A stretch of 64,000 nt of DNA, taken from contig NZ_JBBCAS010000003.1 in assembly GCF_037203765.1 (NCBI RefSeq), positions 1 to 64,000 on the forward strand. Reading direction: 5' to 3'. Source of the DNA: Sediminicola sp037203765. Lineage in GTDB: Bacteria > Bacteroidota > Bacteroidia > Flavobacteriales > Flavobacteriaceae. Every line of letters begins with the position of its first letter. Position 1 is the stretch's first letter. The translations under genes and the position numbers were made by a program. This document shows positions 42,482 through 51,245 of the stretch, in pieces. The notes beneath the pieces are model-generated. The model saw only the letters and a program-made list of their open reading frames with translations, did not search any database and was not told where the DNA came from.

Positions 42482-43125
42482 ACTTCCAATTGTTCTAGTT
42501 CGCTGTAGTTCTTTCGCAATCTCTTTAAAAGGATGCCATATAGCAATTTGTAAAATAACCAGATTAAGCCCAACAGGACGGCGACTGCCAATATGCAGAT
42601 ACCTACTATAATGGTCCAAAATAGGGTTTCGTTCCCTGCCTCGGAGGCTGCATTTATAATTTTATCACTATCGGGGCCGTACCTGAGGCTTCCATAAATA
42701 CCAGAGATCAAAGAGAGGGAAAAAATAATCAAATTGAACCAGACATATTGGGTCACGGTTCTTTTCACCTTTAAAATTGCCTTCATAAGATCTTTGGAAG
42801 AATCGGTGAAGGATATTTTTCTGTAATTCACATAGAATTTATAAATAAAATATAGGAGGATGGTATAGTTGATGACCATAAGGCTCACGGTAAACTCATA
42901 GATGTGCCATGATTTGATAAGATCCCACGACTCACCATCTGTAAAGAATATATTGATGGCCGTCCAAAATGCAAACTCCAAAATGCTGATATAGAATATC
43001 CATTTCACGATGGAAGAGGATTTTTTCCAAATCATCTTATAGATATCCGCATAGGATACTTTTGGAAGATGTTCCTCCTTTTTCTGCCAGTCCTTTTTTA
43101 ATAGCTCCAGTTCGTCCATCATCAT
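42478..43125 (-). CDS. Membrane protein encoded with an ECF sigma factor (probable anti-sigma)
   Basis: A 215-residue membrane protein with about four helices (residues 42-62, 75-97, 120-143 and 163-195) and a polar N-terminus (LELLKKDWQKKEEHLPKVSY) expected in the cytoplasm. It starts one base after the sigma factor stop; three consecutive ATG codons occur at the start. Homologues are sometimes misannotated as beta-carotene monooxygenase; no such motif is visible. A role as anti-sigma factor is inferred only from position and topology; no ZAS zinc motif is present. Confidence 0.7.
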   Translation of the reverse strand: MMMDELELLKKDWQKKEEHLPKVSYADIYKMIWKKSSSIVKWIFYISILEFAFWTAINIFFTDGESWDLIKSWHIYEFTVSLMVINYTILLYFIYKFYVNYRKISFTDSSKDLMKAILKVKRTVTQYVWFNLIIFSLSLISGIYGSLRYGPDSDKIINAASEAGNETLFWTIIVGICILAVAVLLGLIWLFYKLLYGILLKRLRKNYSELEQLEV

Positions 43126-43126
43126 T

Positions 43127-43621
43127 TTAAGGATTAAGTATGGTTCTTAATTTATTTTTTACCCGGTTCATTTTAACCCTTGCATTTACTTCGGAAATAC
43201 CTAAGGTCTCCGCTATTTCGGTATAGTTCTTGTCTTCTAGGTACAGGAATACCAATGCTTTGTCTATATCGCCCAATTCTTTGACGGCATTGTACATCAA
43301 TTTCAGTTGTTGCTCCTGTGTCTCATCGTATTCATCGGCCTTAATTTTAAAAATGACCGACTCGTAGTCTTGGGTCTTTATGCTTTTTTTTGACTTCCTG
43401 TACAGTGTTATTGCCGTGTTCAAGGCAACGCGGTACATCCAAGTGCTAAATTTGGACTCACCCCGAAATTTGGGATAAGCCTTCCATAGTTGAATGGTAA
43501 TTTCCTGAAAAAGGTCTTTATGGGAGTCCCGGTCATTGGTATACAATGAGCATACTTTGTGAACAATATTTTGATTGTTCTCCAGTTCGCTAACAAATTG
43601 ATGTTCCTGGTCCTTCGTCAC
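43127..43621 (-). CDS. ECF-type RNA polymerase sigma factor
   Basis: A 164-residue sigma-70 family protein. Region 2 has DLFQEITIQLWKAYPKFRGE and FSTWMYRVALNTAITLYRK (-10 recognition), and region 4 has ALVFLYLEDKNYTEIAETLG and SEVNARVKMNRVKNKLR (helix-turn-helix for -35). There is no region 1 or 3. It is translationally adjacent to the membrane protein gene at 42478-43125, so both form a sigma/regulator pair. Target genes are unknown. No terminator follows because the pair converges directly on the acyltransferase gene. Confidence 0.88.
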   Translation of the reverse strand: MTKDQEHQFVSELENNQNIVHKVCSLYTNDRDSHKDLFQEITIQLWKAYPKFRGESKFSTWMYRVALNTAITLYRKSKKSIKTQDYESVIFKIKADEYDETQEQQLKLMYNAVKELGDIDKALVFLYLEDKNYTEIAETLGISEVNARVKMNRVKNKLRTILNP

Positions 43622-43681
43622 TTTTTAATGGTCGGTTACCTATTGGTGTAAGGAAGTTGATTTTTGTTACAGCACAACATG

Positions 43682-43713
43682 AAAAAAACCGACAATAAAA
43701 ATAGTATCGGTTT
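43682..43713 (-). terminator. Terminator downstream of the M20 amidohydrolase gene
   Basis: AAACCGA (43686-43692) pairs with TCGGTTT (43707-43713) around a 14-base loop. The minus strand continues with a seven-T run. It lies 24 bases after the M20 stop at 43737. Confidence 0.75.
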
Positions 43714-43736
43714 CAGATCATGTCATGGGTTCTAGT

Positions 43737-45164
43737 TTATTTCCTGTAATCCAATGCTGGGGCCCTATCACCCAATAATGGAATGTACTTAAAGTCCTTT
43801 CCCCTTCTGTCTATCAATTCCTGTTGCGCTTTTACAACAATATCTTTGTTCTTAAGAATATCTATGGCGGTCAGGGTTAGGGTTTTGGCGGCCACCATCA
43901 TGCCTTTTTTACTGAGGGAAGTACCACCCGCGGCAACAGCTTGCCAACTATGTGCAGGAGTACCAGGTACCCATGTGGCGGTACCCAAACCAACCGTAGG
44001 GACCGTATAGCTTACATCACCTACATCGGTGGACCCATAGGCTTTGGCTTCGGTCTTGTATGGTTCAATGTTCTTGGCCACCTCCAAGTTCGCCTTTTCA
44101 TACCCCAAGCTTATGGCTATTTTATCGGCAAATGCTTTTTCTTCAGGCGTATAGGTGACTCCGCCAACTTTCACTAGGTTGTCGTACATCAATTTTTGAA
44201 GGGTCAGGTTGGGCAATAATTCATGGGTACCCCCAATCATTTCGAAGTCCATCGTAGTTCCAGTTCCCAAGGCCGCTCCTTCGGCAGCTTTTACAATTCT
44301 ATCGAATATATCAATGACCACATCCCTTTGTCCATGTCTGGCATAATAGTATACTTCTGCGAAATCCGGTACCACATTCGGGGCTTTTCCTCCTTGGGTG
44401 ATCACATAGTGTATACGTGCCTCAGATGGGATATGCTCCCGCATCATATTGACCATCATGTTCATGGCTTCCACACCATCCAAAGCCGAACGGCCTTTTT
44501 CCGGAGCTCCTGCCGCATGGGCTGAGACCCCATGGAACCTGAATTTGGCCGATTTGTTGGCAAGTGCAGCTCCCGCGCTTGCCTCATTTTCTGAACTTGG
44601 GTGCCAATGAAGGGCAACATCAACATCGTTGAACAAACCTTCCCGTACCATATAGACCTTTCCAGAACCTCCCTCTTCAGCAGGGCAACCATAGAACCTA
44701 ATAGTTCCATTTATATTATTGGCCTGCATCCAATCTTTTACGGCAATGGCCGCAGCTGTAGAGGCTGTGCCAAACAAATGATGCCCACATGCATGACCTG
44801 CCGCTTTTCCGGCAGACAGCTTTTCAGCAACGGCTTGTTGGGAAAGTCCGGGCAAGGCGTCATATTCGCCTAAAATGGCTATGACAGGACCTCCATTGCC
44901 ATATTCCGCAATAAAAGCGGTTGGTATTCCGGCTACTCCTTTAGTTATGGAAAAGCCCTCATCACTTAAAGTTTTTTGGAGCAGTGCTGAACTATTTTCT
45001 TCCAAATACCCCATTTCTGCAAATTCCCAGATATTTTGGGCAATGGTGCCATAGGCCTCACTTTTCTTTTCCAAATTCTTAATAATGTCCTGGGGAGATT
45101 TCTGGGCATGGCCCACATAGGCGAAAAGGCCTGTAAATGCCAGGCTGAATAGTAATTTTTTCAT
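43737..45164 (-). CDS. Exported M20 family amidohydrolase (AbgB-like)
   Basis: A 475-residue metal-dependent hydrolase with a signal peptide (MKKLLFSLAFTGLFAYVGHA). Metal-site motifs are GEYDALPGLSQ (Asp-binding loop), HACGHHLFG (His pair), CPAEEGGSGKVYM (Glu pair) and ALHWHPSSENEAS. The long C-terminus ending GTPAHSWQAVAAGGTSLS matches AbgB, which cleaves p-aminobenzoyl-glutamate. Substrate here is unproven, and export differs from the cytoplasmic E. coli AbgB. It is divergent from the NADH dehydrogenase gene across 91 bases. Confidence 0.85.
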   Translation of the reverse strand: MKKLLFSLAFTGLFAYVGHAQKSPQDIIKNLEKKSEAYGTIAQNIWEFAEMGYLEENSSALLQKTLSDEGFSITKGVAGIPTAFIAEYGNGGPVIAILGEYDALPGLSQQAVAEKLSAGKAAGHACGHHLFGTASTAAAIAVKDWMQANNINGTIRFYGCPAEEGGSGKVYMVREGLFNDVDVALHWHPSSENEASAGAALANKSAKFRFHGVSAHAAGAPEKGRSALDGVEAMNMMVNMMREHIPSEARIHYVITQGGKAPNVVPDFAEVYYYARHGQRDVVIDIFDRIVKAAEGAALGTGTTMDFEMIGGTHELLPNLTLQKLMYDNLVKVGGVTYTPEEKAFADKIAISLGYEKANLEVAKNIEPYKTEAKAYGSTDVGDVSYTVPTVGLGTATWVPGTPAHSWQAVAAGGTSLSKKGMMVAAKTLTLTAIDILKNKDIVVKAQQELIDRRGKDFKYIPLLGDRAPALDYRK

Positions 45165-45255
45165 AATTGGAAAGATATGTTCTTGGTTTTGATAAATATA
45201 ATAAAAACTACAAATGGAATGGGGAGAGAAGCCAATGAATGTTTAATTTAGGCAT

Positions 45256-46560
45256 ATGAAATGTGACATGAACATATCAAGGACCAGTTTTCCACGCATT
45301 GTAATTATTGGCGGTGGCTTTGCAGGGGTTTCCCTGGCAAAAAAATTGAGCAATAAAGAGGTGCAGGTCGTCCTGTTGGACAAGCACAATTACCACACCT
45401 TCCAGCCTTTGTTGTACCAGGTGTCTACAGGGGGACTGGAGCCCGATTCCATTGCTTATCCGATCCGTAAGATATTGAAGGACTATCACAATTTTATTTT
45501 CAGACTTGCCGAAGTCAAGGAGATAGATACCACTACAAAGAATGTAATGACCAATATAGGGAGCATCAATTATGATTTTTTAGTGCTGGCCACAGGTTCG
45601 GAAACCAATTTTTTTGGAAATGTGGAACTGGAAAAGCACAGTATGGCGATGAAGTCCATCATCCAATCCCTTAACCTTAGGAGTCTGATCCTAGAGAATT
45701 TTGAACAGGCCTTATTGACCGATGACCTTCATGAGCGCGATGCCCTGATGAATTTTGTGATTGTGGGAGGAGGGCCCACAGGTGTAGAGCTCGCCGGTGC
45801 CCTTGCAGAAATAAAAAAGGGGATCCTTCCCAAGGATTATCCCGACTTGGATACCCGAAGGGCGCAAATCCATTTGGTACAATCCGGACCGCGAATTTTA
45901 AAGGAGATGAGTGAGAAGGCATCCGAAAAAGCTGAAGAGTTTTTGGAAGGATTGGGGGTTCAGGTATGGAAAGAAACCCGTATCACCAATTATGATGGTA
46001 AGATTGCCACAACCATGACCGATCTGATTTTTGAAACCGCAACCCTAGTTTGGGCGGCAGGAGTCAAAGGGGCATTGATCAAGGGAATGGATGCTAGGGA
46101 ACTGACCGTTCCTGGAAACCGACTGAAAGTCAATCAGTTCAATCAAGTGGAAGGGGTAGAGGATGTTTTTGCCATCGGAGATATAGCATGTATGGTTACG
46201 CCCGAATACCCAATAGGCCATCCCATGATGGCACAACCAGCAATGCAGCAAGGTGCCAAGCTGGGGGAGAACCTTATCAAACTATTGGAGAACAAACCAC
46301 TGGATCCTTTTGAATACAAGGATAAGGGCAGTATGGCTACCGTAGGGAGAAACAAAGCCGTGGTAGATCTAAAAAACTATAAATTCCAAGGCGTCTTCGC
46401 ATGGTTTGTTTGGATGTTCGTTCACCTTTTCTTTCTGATAGGATTTAGGAACAGGATGGTGGTCTTTGTAAACTGGGTTTACAATTACATCCGCTTTGAT
46501 CGGGAAGCTCGACTCATCATAAGACCTTACAATAAGGATTATAGCAGGTTTGAAGATTAA
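45256..46560 (+). CDS. Type II NADH:quinone oxidoreductase (NDH-2)
   Basis: A 434-residue single-subunit flavoprotein of the respiratory chain that oxidises NADH and reduces quinone without pumping protons. The FAD site RIVIIGGGFAGVSLAKKL and the NADH site FVIVGGGPTGVELAGALAE are both clear; the second FAD motif is EDVFAIGDIA. GLEPDSIAYPIRKIL and QPAMQQGAKLGENL are family marks. The C-terminal hydrophobic region (FAWFVWMFVHLFFLIGF) anchors it in the membrane. The start may be ATG 45268 (MNISRTSFPRI) instead of 45256. It converges on xerD with a 36-base gap. Confidence 0.88.
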   Translation: MKCDMNISRTSFPRIVIIGGGFAGVSLAKKLSNKEVQVVLLDKHNYHTFQPLLYQVSTGGLEPDSIAYPIRKILKDYHNFIFRLAEVKEIDTTTKNVMTNIGSINYDFLVLATGSETNFFGNVELEKHSMAMKSIIQSLNLRSLILENFEQALLTDDLHERDALMNFVIVGGGPTGVELAGALAEIKKGILPKDYPDLDTRRAQIHLVQSGPRILKEMSEKASEKAEEFLEGLGVQVWKETRITNYDGKIATTMTDLIFETATLVWAAGVKGALIKGMDARELTVPGNRLKVNQFNQVEGVEDVFAIGDIACMVTPEYPIGHPMMAQPAMQQGAKLGENLIKLLENKPLDPFEYKDKGSMATVGRNKAVVDLKNYKFQGVFAWFVWMFVHLFFLIGFRNRMVVFVNWVYNYIRFDREARLIIRPYNKDYSRFED

Positions 46561-46596
46561 AAGGATGCCTAGGGTCTTTTGTGAGTTGAGGTCTGG

Positions 46597-47493
46597 CTAT
46601 TTTCTGGGATGGAACTCATTAAGGACCTCGGAAAGTTTGGTCCTGTCCAAATGCATGTAGATTTCTGTGGTGGTGATGCTCTCGTGTCCCAACATCTGTT
46701 GTATGGCCCTAAGATCGGCGCCATTGCCCAATAAATGTGATGCAAAGGAATGCCGAAAAGTGTGCGGGCTTATGGTTTTGTTCAACTCTATTTTCTCCGC
46801 CAATTGCTTGATGATGGTAAAGACCATAGCTCTGGTCAATTGTTTTCCCCTACGGTTTAAGAAGAGGATGTCTTCATGGCCTTTTTGAATAGTTAAGTGA
46901 ACCCTTTTTTCTTTCCGGTAAATATCAATGTATTTTTTGTTGATATTGCTGATAGGTACAAAACGCTGTTTATCCCCTTTTCCAGTCACCTTAATAAAAT
47001 CCTCCTCAAAGTACAGATCTGAAATCTGGAGGTTGATCAATTCTGATACCCGTAATCCACAGCCGTAAAGGGTTTCCAATATGGCCCTATTGCGTTCCCC
47101 TTCGTCTTTGGAGAGATCTATGGCCGCGATAAGATCATTGATCTCATCTTCCGAGAGCGTATCCGGAAGTTTGCGACCCAACTTGGGAGATTCAATTAAA
47201 TCCATGGGATTATCAACCCTATAATCCTCAAAGATCAAAAAATTAAAAAAACTCTTTAAACCCGATATAATCCTGGCTTGGGATCTTGGATTGACCGCTT
47301 TTGCGATTTCGTAAATGAACTGTTGCACGGTTTCCCTGCCGATAGTGAGGGGTTTTTCTTGGATATTGTTGGTTTCAAGGAACAAGATCAGTTTTTCAAC
47401 ATCCAGACCATAGTTCTGAATGGAGTTCTTGGAAAGTCCCCGCTCTATTTTGAGGTAATCTTGATAATCTTTGAGCCCTTGTTGCCAATTCAT
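46597..47493 (-). CDS. xerD: Site-specific tyrosine recombinase XerD
   Basis: A 298-residue integrase used for chromosome dimer resolution. The N-terminal SAM-like domain (LKDYQDYLKIERGLSKNSIQ) binds DNA. The catalytic core has the Arg in YGCGLRVSELINL, HTFRHSFASHLL (His-x-x-Arg), LGHESITTTEIYMH (His and Tyr nucleophile) and the beta-hairpin lysine in KVTGKGDKQRFVPI. This is the housekeeping size; no phage or plasmid genes are near, so it is not read as a mobile-element integrase. A TATCTTTA element lies just before its ATG. Confidence 0.92.
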   Translation of the reverse strand: MNWQQGLKDYQDYLKIERGLSKNSIQNYGLDVEKLILFLETNNIQEKPLTIGRETVQQFIYEIAKAVNPRSQARIISGLKSFFNFLIFEDYRVDNPMDLIESPKLGRKLPDTLSEDEINDLIAAIDLSKDEGERNRAILETLYGCGLRVSELINLQISDLYFEEDFIKVTGKGDKQRFVPISNINKKYIDIYRKEKRVHLTIQKGHEDILFLNRRGKQLTRAMVFTIIKQLAEKIELNKTISPHTFRHSFASHLLGNGADLRAIQQMLGHESITTTEIYMHLDRTKLSEVLNEFHPRK

Positions 47494-47662
47494 GGGCTAA
47501 AGATACATCATGATTTGGGATCATGTAACAGGCTCAATTATTAAGACCTCTAAAATAATACGTTTAACCACCACAATACACCGTTTGACAACATAAATTA
47601 TAGAAAACAATCATCATGCGTTAGGTTCGCACCAACTTAAAAACAACCTAAAATTTTATTAC

Positions 47663-48196
47663 ATGAAAAAAGTATGTATTGCAGTATTGGCCCTTGTTGC
47701 CTATGTCGGAAATGTGAACGCCCAAGAGAATGCCGTAAAGGCAAATCCACTTGGTCTGTTATTTGGAACGGCACAATTTGGTTACGAACGGGCCATTACT
47801 GAAACAACTTCCCTTGAAGTTTCTTTGGCCTACGCCAGTGTAAGCGCTACGGTAGATAATGATGAAACCAAGGCAACTGGTTTTGGTGCGGAAGGAAAGT
47901 ACAAATTTTACTTCTCTTCATCCCAACAAGGTATTAGAGGATGGTATGCGGCACCAACTGTAGGATTCAACAGTGCCAAGGCTACTTCAGGAAATAGTGA
48001 AGGAAAACTATCTTGGGTTGCTGGAGGTGCAGTAGCTGGCTACCAATGGGTTTTTGGTGGCGGCGATAGCGGTTTTGCTTTGGATCTGAATTTTGGAGCC
48101 CAATATGTTTCTGCCAAAACTAGTGGAGATATTTCTGGGGTGACCATTGATGGGATACTTCCAAAATTAGGATTGTCCCTAGGATACGCTTGGTAA
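47663..48196 (+). CDS. Outer-membrane beta-barrel protein (DUF3575-like)
   Basis: A 177-residue exported protein: signal peptide MKKVCIAVLALVAYVGNVNA followed by eight or so amphipathic strands (NPLGLLFGTAQFGYERAI, TTSLEVSLAYASVSATV, ATGFGAEGKYKFYF, YAAPTVGFNSAKA, GGAVAGYQWVFGGG, FALDLNFGAQYVSA, ILPKLGLSLGYAW). It ends in aromatic W, as outer-membrane barrels do for BAM recognition. It is likely a small barrel; its role is unknown. A strong terminator follows at 48226-48258. Confidence 0.8.
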   Translation: MKKVCIAVLALVAYVGNVNAQENAVKANPLGLLFGTAQFGYERAITETTSLEVSLAYASVSATVDNDETKATGFGAEGKYKFYFSSSQQGIRGWYAAPTVGFNSAKATSGNSEGKLSWVAGGAVAGYQWVFGGGDSGFALDLNFGAQYVSAKTSGDISGVTIDGILPKLGLSLGYAW

Positions 48197-48225
48197 GATA
48201 ATCTAATATTTAATTTTTGATTGAG

Positions 48226-48258
48226 GACCAGAGATTTTGAAGTCTCTGGTCTTTTTTT
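48226..48258 (+). terminator. Terminator downstream of the beta-barrel gene
   Basis: GACCAGAGA (48226-48234) pairs with TCTCTGGTC (48243-48251), followed by a T-run to 48258, 29 bases after the stop. Confidence 0.85.
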
Positions 48259-48286
48259 ATGGGTTACAATTTGCTACATTTAGCCT

Positions 48287-48715
48287 ATGAAAATTATCAT
48301 TATCAACGGACCCAACCTTAATCTTTTGGGGAAAAGGGAACCCGAAATCTACGGCAGTGCCACATTTGAGGATTATTTTACAGAATTGCAGTTCAAATAC
48401 AAGTCGGTGCAACTGGAATATTTTCAAACCAATATTGAAGGGGAGATCATCAATAAATTGCACGATTGTGGTTTTGAAGGCTATGAAGGCATTGTCCTAA
48501 ATGCCGGTGCCTATACGCACACCTCCATTGGTATCGGGGATGCCATCAAAGGCATTAAAACCCCGGTGATAGAAGTCCATATCAGCAATACGTTTGCACG
48601 GGAGGAATTTAGGCATGTCTCCTATATCTCACCGGTTGCCAAAGGTGTCATCCTTGGCTTTGGACTGCAGGGTTATGATCTGGCCATACAGAGTTTCCTA
48701 GACAGAAGGCTTTAA
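48287..48715 (+). CDS. aroQ: Type II 3-dehydroquinate dehydratase
   Basis: A 142-residue cytoplasmic shikimate-pathway enzyme that dehydrates 3-dehydroquinate. Signature segments are IINGPNLNLLGKREPEIYG at the N-terminus, the catalytic tyrosine in the same loop, LNAGAYTHTSIGIGDAI (Asn and His), PVIEVHISNTFAREEFRH and the final helix. Length is typical of the dodecameric type II form. The last 18 bases overlap the convergent DUF3817 gene. In flavobacteria it often lies near xerD, as here. Confidence 0.93.
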   Translation: MKIIIINGPNLNLLGKREPEIYGSATFEDYFTELQFKYKSVQLEYFQTNIEGEIINKLHDCGFEGYEGIVLNAGAYTHTSIGIGDAIKGIKTPVIEVHISNTFAREEFRHVSYISPVAKGVILGFGLQGYDLAIQSFLDRRL

Positions 48716-48979
48716 GTATTTCTTGTCGATATAGAATGTGCCGAATGGGAGTAGGGAGGCTGTAAAAAGGATGATGAATTTCTTTAGGCCCCATTTCTTT
48801 TCCATGGTCAATAATAGGGCAAGTACCGCATAGCCAATAAATAAAAATCCGTGGGCATAACCAATGTATATATTGGGTTCAGGAATACCGCCTTTATACT
48901 TTAAGGGCATTCCCAATCCAAATAATAAGAGGAAGGATATTCCTTCCAGAATGGCAATAATTCTAAAAATTTTCAACAT
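48698..48979 (-). CDS. DUF3817 family membrane protein
   Basis: A 93-residue protein with three membrane helices and the DUF3817 pattern: LKIFRIIAILEGISFLLLFG, GMPLKYKGG, and YIGYAHGFLFIGYAVLALLL. The Glu in the first helix and the His in the second are typical. Function is unknown. It overlaps the end of aroQ by 18 bases and converges with it. Confidence 0.82.
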   Translation of the reverse strand: MLKIFRIIAILEGISFLLLFGLGMPLKYKGGIPEPNIYIGYAHGFLFIGYAVLALLLTMEKKWGLKKFIILFTASLLPFGTFYIDKKYLKPSV

Positions 48980-49001
48980 TACTTCCGCGAATTTTTAAAA
49001 G

Positions 49002-49051
49002 AAAAAAGGATTACAGCGGTTTTGGTCGATATAACCAACTGTAATCCTTTT
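49002..49051 (-). terminator. Terminator downstream of lpdA
   Basis: AAAAGGATTACAG (49004-49016) pairs with CTGTAATCCTTTT (49039-49051) with a 22-base loop; on the minus strand the stem continues into T residues. It starts 11 bases after the lpdA stop at 49062. Confidence 0.75.
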
Positions 49052-49061
49052 GCATTAAATA

Positions 49062-50453
49062 CTATAGGTGTATTACCTCGCCATAGGCATCGGCAACGGC
49101 TTCCATTACCGCTTCACTCATGGTTGGGTGTGGGTGAACCGCTTTTAGGATCTCATGTCCGGTAGTTTCCAGTTTTCGGGCAACAACGGCTTCTGCAATC
49201 ATATCGGTTACTCCGGCGCCAATCATATGACAACCTAACCATTCCCCATATTTGGCATCAAAAATCACTTTTACGAATCCGTCTGGGGTTCCGGCCGCTT
49301 TGGCCTTACCACTTGCAGAGAAAGGAAACTTACCTATTTTAAGCTCGTATCCCTTTTCCTTGGCTTGTTTTTCCGTAAGTCCCACAGAGGCTATTTCCGG
49401 AGTGGCGTATGTACATCCTGGGATATTGCCATAATCCAATGGCTCTACATGCATTCCAGCTAGTTTCTCCACACAAAGGATCCCTTCGGCAGAAGCAACG
49501 TGGGCCAAAGCCTGTCCCGGAGTAACGTCCCCAATGGCATAATAGCCAGGAATATTGGTCTGGTAGTAATCATTCACCAAGATCTTATCACGATCTACGG
49601 CTATTCCTACGTCTTCCAATCCGATATTTTCAATGTTGGACTTGATTCCCACGGCAGAAAGAACAATGTCTGCCTCTATGACTTCCTCTCCCTTACTGGT
49701 TTTTACTGTAACTTTTACACCTTCACCAGATGTGTCAACCTTGGTCACCTCTGAAGAGGTCATGATTTTTATACCCGATTTCTTGAAGTTGCGTTCCAGT
49801 TGCTTGGAGATATCCTCATCTTCAACGGGTACAACATTTGGCAAAAACTCTACTACGGTCACCTCTGTTCCCATGGAGTTATAGAAATAGGCGAATTCTA
49901 CCCCAATAGCGCCACTTCCTACAACAACCATTTTTTTAGGTTGTTTTTCCAAGGTCATCGCTTTTCTGTAGCCTATGATTTTCTTGCCATCTTGTGGTAG
50001 ACTAGGTAGTTCCCTACTTCGCGCACCAGTGGCGATGATGATATTGTTTGCACTGTATTCGGTTTCCTTACCATCGGCATCGGTCACCTTAACTTTCTTG
50101 CCCGGCATTAATTTGCCAAAACCGTCTATGACTTCAATTTTGTTCTTTTTCATCAAGAATTGAACACCTTTGCTCATCCCGTCAGCTACGCTACGGCTTC
50201 TTTTTACAACGGCTTCGAAATCCTTATCGAAACCGTCCACGGTAAGTCCATAATCTCCGGCATGTTTTAGATATTCAAATACCTGAGCTGATTTTAACAA
50301 TGCCTTGGTTGGGATACACCCCCAGTTCAAACATACACCACCTAGATTTTCTTTTTCAATTACAGCGGTTTTAAATCCTAATTGAGAAGCTCTAATGGCT
50401 GTTACATAACCACCTGGACCACTACCCAAAACAATAACATCGAAATTGCTCAT
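49062..50453 (-). CDS. lpdA: Dihydrolipoyl dehydrogenase
   Basis: A 463-residue FAD disulfide oxidoreductase, the E3 component of 2-oxoacid dehydrogenase complexes. FAD motif VIVLGSGPGGYVTAIRASQL, redox-active cysteines in GGVCLNWGCIPTKAL, NAD motif VVVGSGAIGVEFAYFYNSMG, YAIGDVTPGQALAHVASAEG, and the C-terminal catalytic HPHPTMSEA are all present. It stands alone with its own terminator; E1 and E2 genes are not in the window. Confidence 0.94.
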   Translation of the reverse strand: MSNFDVIVLGSGPGGYVTAIRASQLGFKTAVIEKENLGGVCLNWGCIPTKALLKSAQVFEYLKHAGDYGLTVDGFDKDFEAVVKRSRSVADGMSKGVQFLMKKNKIEVIDGFGKLMPGKKVKVTDADGKETEYSANNIIIATGARSRELPSLPQDGKKIIGYRKAMTLEKQPKKMVVVGSGAIGVEFAYFYNSMGTEVTVVEFLPNVVPVEDEDISKQLERNFKKSGIKIMTSSEVTKVDTSGEGVKVTVKTSKGEEVIEADIVLSAVGIKSNIENIGLEDVGIAVDRDKILVNDYYQTNIPGYYAIGDVTPGQALAHVASAEGILCVEKLAGMHVEPLDYGNIPGCTYATPEIASVGLTEKQAKEKGYELKIGKFPFSASGKAKAAGTPDGFVKVIFDAKYGEWLGCHMIGAGVTDMIAEAVVARKLETTGHEILKAVHPHPTMSEAVMEAVADAYGEVIHL

Positions 50454-50630
50454 TTATATCTGTTTTAAAATATCTAATTTTTGAAGTGTCAAAGTTACAA
50501 AACCAAACCTAAACCCCATAGCAGGGTTTTAAAAAATAGTGGACCATTTAATGTATTGCATGTTATCCGTTAATTATTGCCTTTTAATCCTATCCATTAG
50601 TGCTGGATATCCACCATGTTATGGTAAAAG

Positions 50631-50668
50631 AAAACCCACCGCTTCCGCTGGGGAAGGGGTGGGTCTTA
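50631..50668 (-). terminator. Terminator downstream of the cytoplasmic msrB
   Basis: A 13-base stem with one mismatch (50634-50646 with 50652-50664) is followed on the minus strand by TTTTCTTTT. It lies about 45 bases after the msrB stop at 50711. Confidence 0.7.
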
Positions 50669-50710
50669 GGTGTTAAGAACACAGTTCGCAATTAGTCCAT
50701 TGCTTTGGAT

Positions 50711-51115
50711 CTATTTTTTGGGATCAAATCCGATACTCACGGAATTGATGCAATAGCGCTGGCCTGTGGTCTCTTGAGGACCATCATTGAAAACATGTCC
50801 CAAATGACCACCACAATTGGCACAGACCGTTTCCGTCCGGACCATTCCGTGCGTATGGTCACGGATATATTCAATGGCCCCTTCCACGGCCTGGTCAAAC
50901 GATGGCCAACCACAACCACTGTCAAACTTGTTCTGGCTTTCAAAGAGCTTGGCATTACAAGCTTTACAATGGTAGGTACCATCCTCTGCATGGATGTTGT
51001 ACTTTCCGGTATGTGGGTACTCTGTTCCTTTTTTTCGCAGTATTCTATACTCTTCGTCCGATAATTGTGCCTTCCATTCAGCTTCGGATTTTTCTATACT
51101 ATATTTTTTATCCAT
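50711..51115 (-). CDS. msrB: Peptide-methionine (R)-S-oxide reductase, cytoplasmic
   Basis: A 134-residue enzyme that reduces methionine-R-sulfoxide in proteins. Two CxxC pairs bind zinc (HCKACN and VCANCG); the catalytic cysteine is in RYCINSVSIGF; GCGWPSFDQAV and GHLGHVFNDGPQETTGQRY are family signatures. There is no signal peptide. The paralogue at 51246-51746 lies directly upstream on the same strand, separated by a heptanucleotide repeat. Confidence 0.93.
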   Translation of the reverse strand: MDKKYSIEKSEAEWKAQLSDEEYRILRKKGTEYPHTGKYNIHAEDGTYHCKACNAKLFESQNKFDSGCGWPSFDQAVEGAIEYIRDHTHGMVRTETVCANCGGHLGHVFNDGPQETTGQRYCINSVSIGFDPKK

Positions 51116-51203
51116 TTCTACTGGTTTAGGATCGTAATAAATTCATTTAAAAGTTTCTCATTGGCCATGAATGTAGCATGTTCGACAAGAATTAAATTTC
51201 TTG

Positions 51204-51245
51204 CCATCAACCATCAACCATCAACCATCAACTGTCAACCATCAA
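51204..51245. repeat. Heptanucleotide tandem repeat, six units of CCATCAA
   Basis: Units at 51204, 51211, 51218, 51225, 51232 (variant CTGTCAA) and 51239. The array abuts the stop codon of the msrB lipoprotein gene (51246-51248) and lies about 90 bases before the start of the next msrB gene. Confidence 0.9.

Noticed and set aside
46597..47493. Tyrosine recombinase as a sign of a mobile element
   Set aside because: Length, motifs and the aroQ neighbourhood fit housekeeping XerD. No attachment repeats, tRNA or phage genes are near.
51204..51245. CRISPR array
   Set aside because: The units are seven bases with no spacers, so this is a simple tandem repeat.
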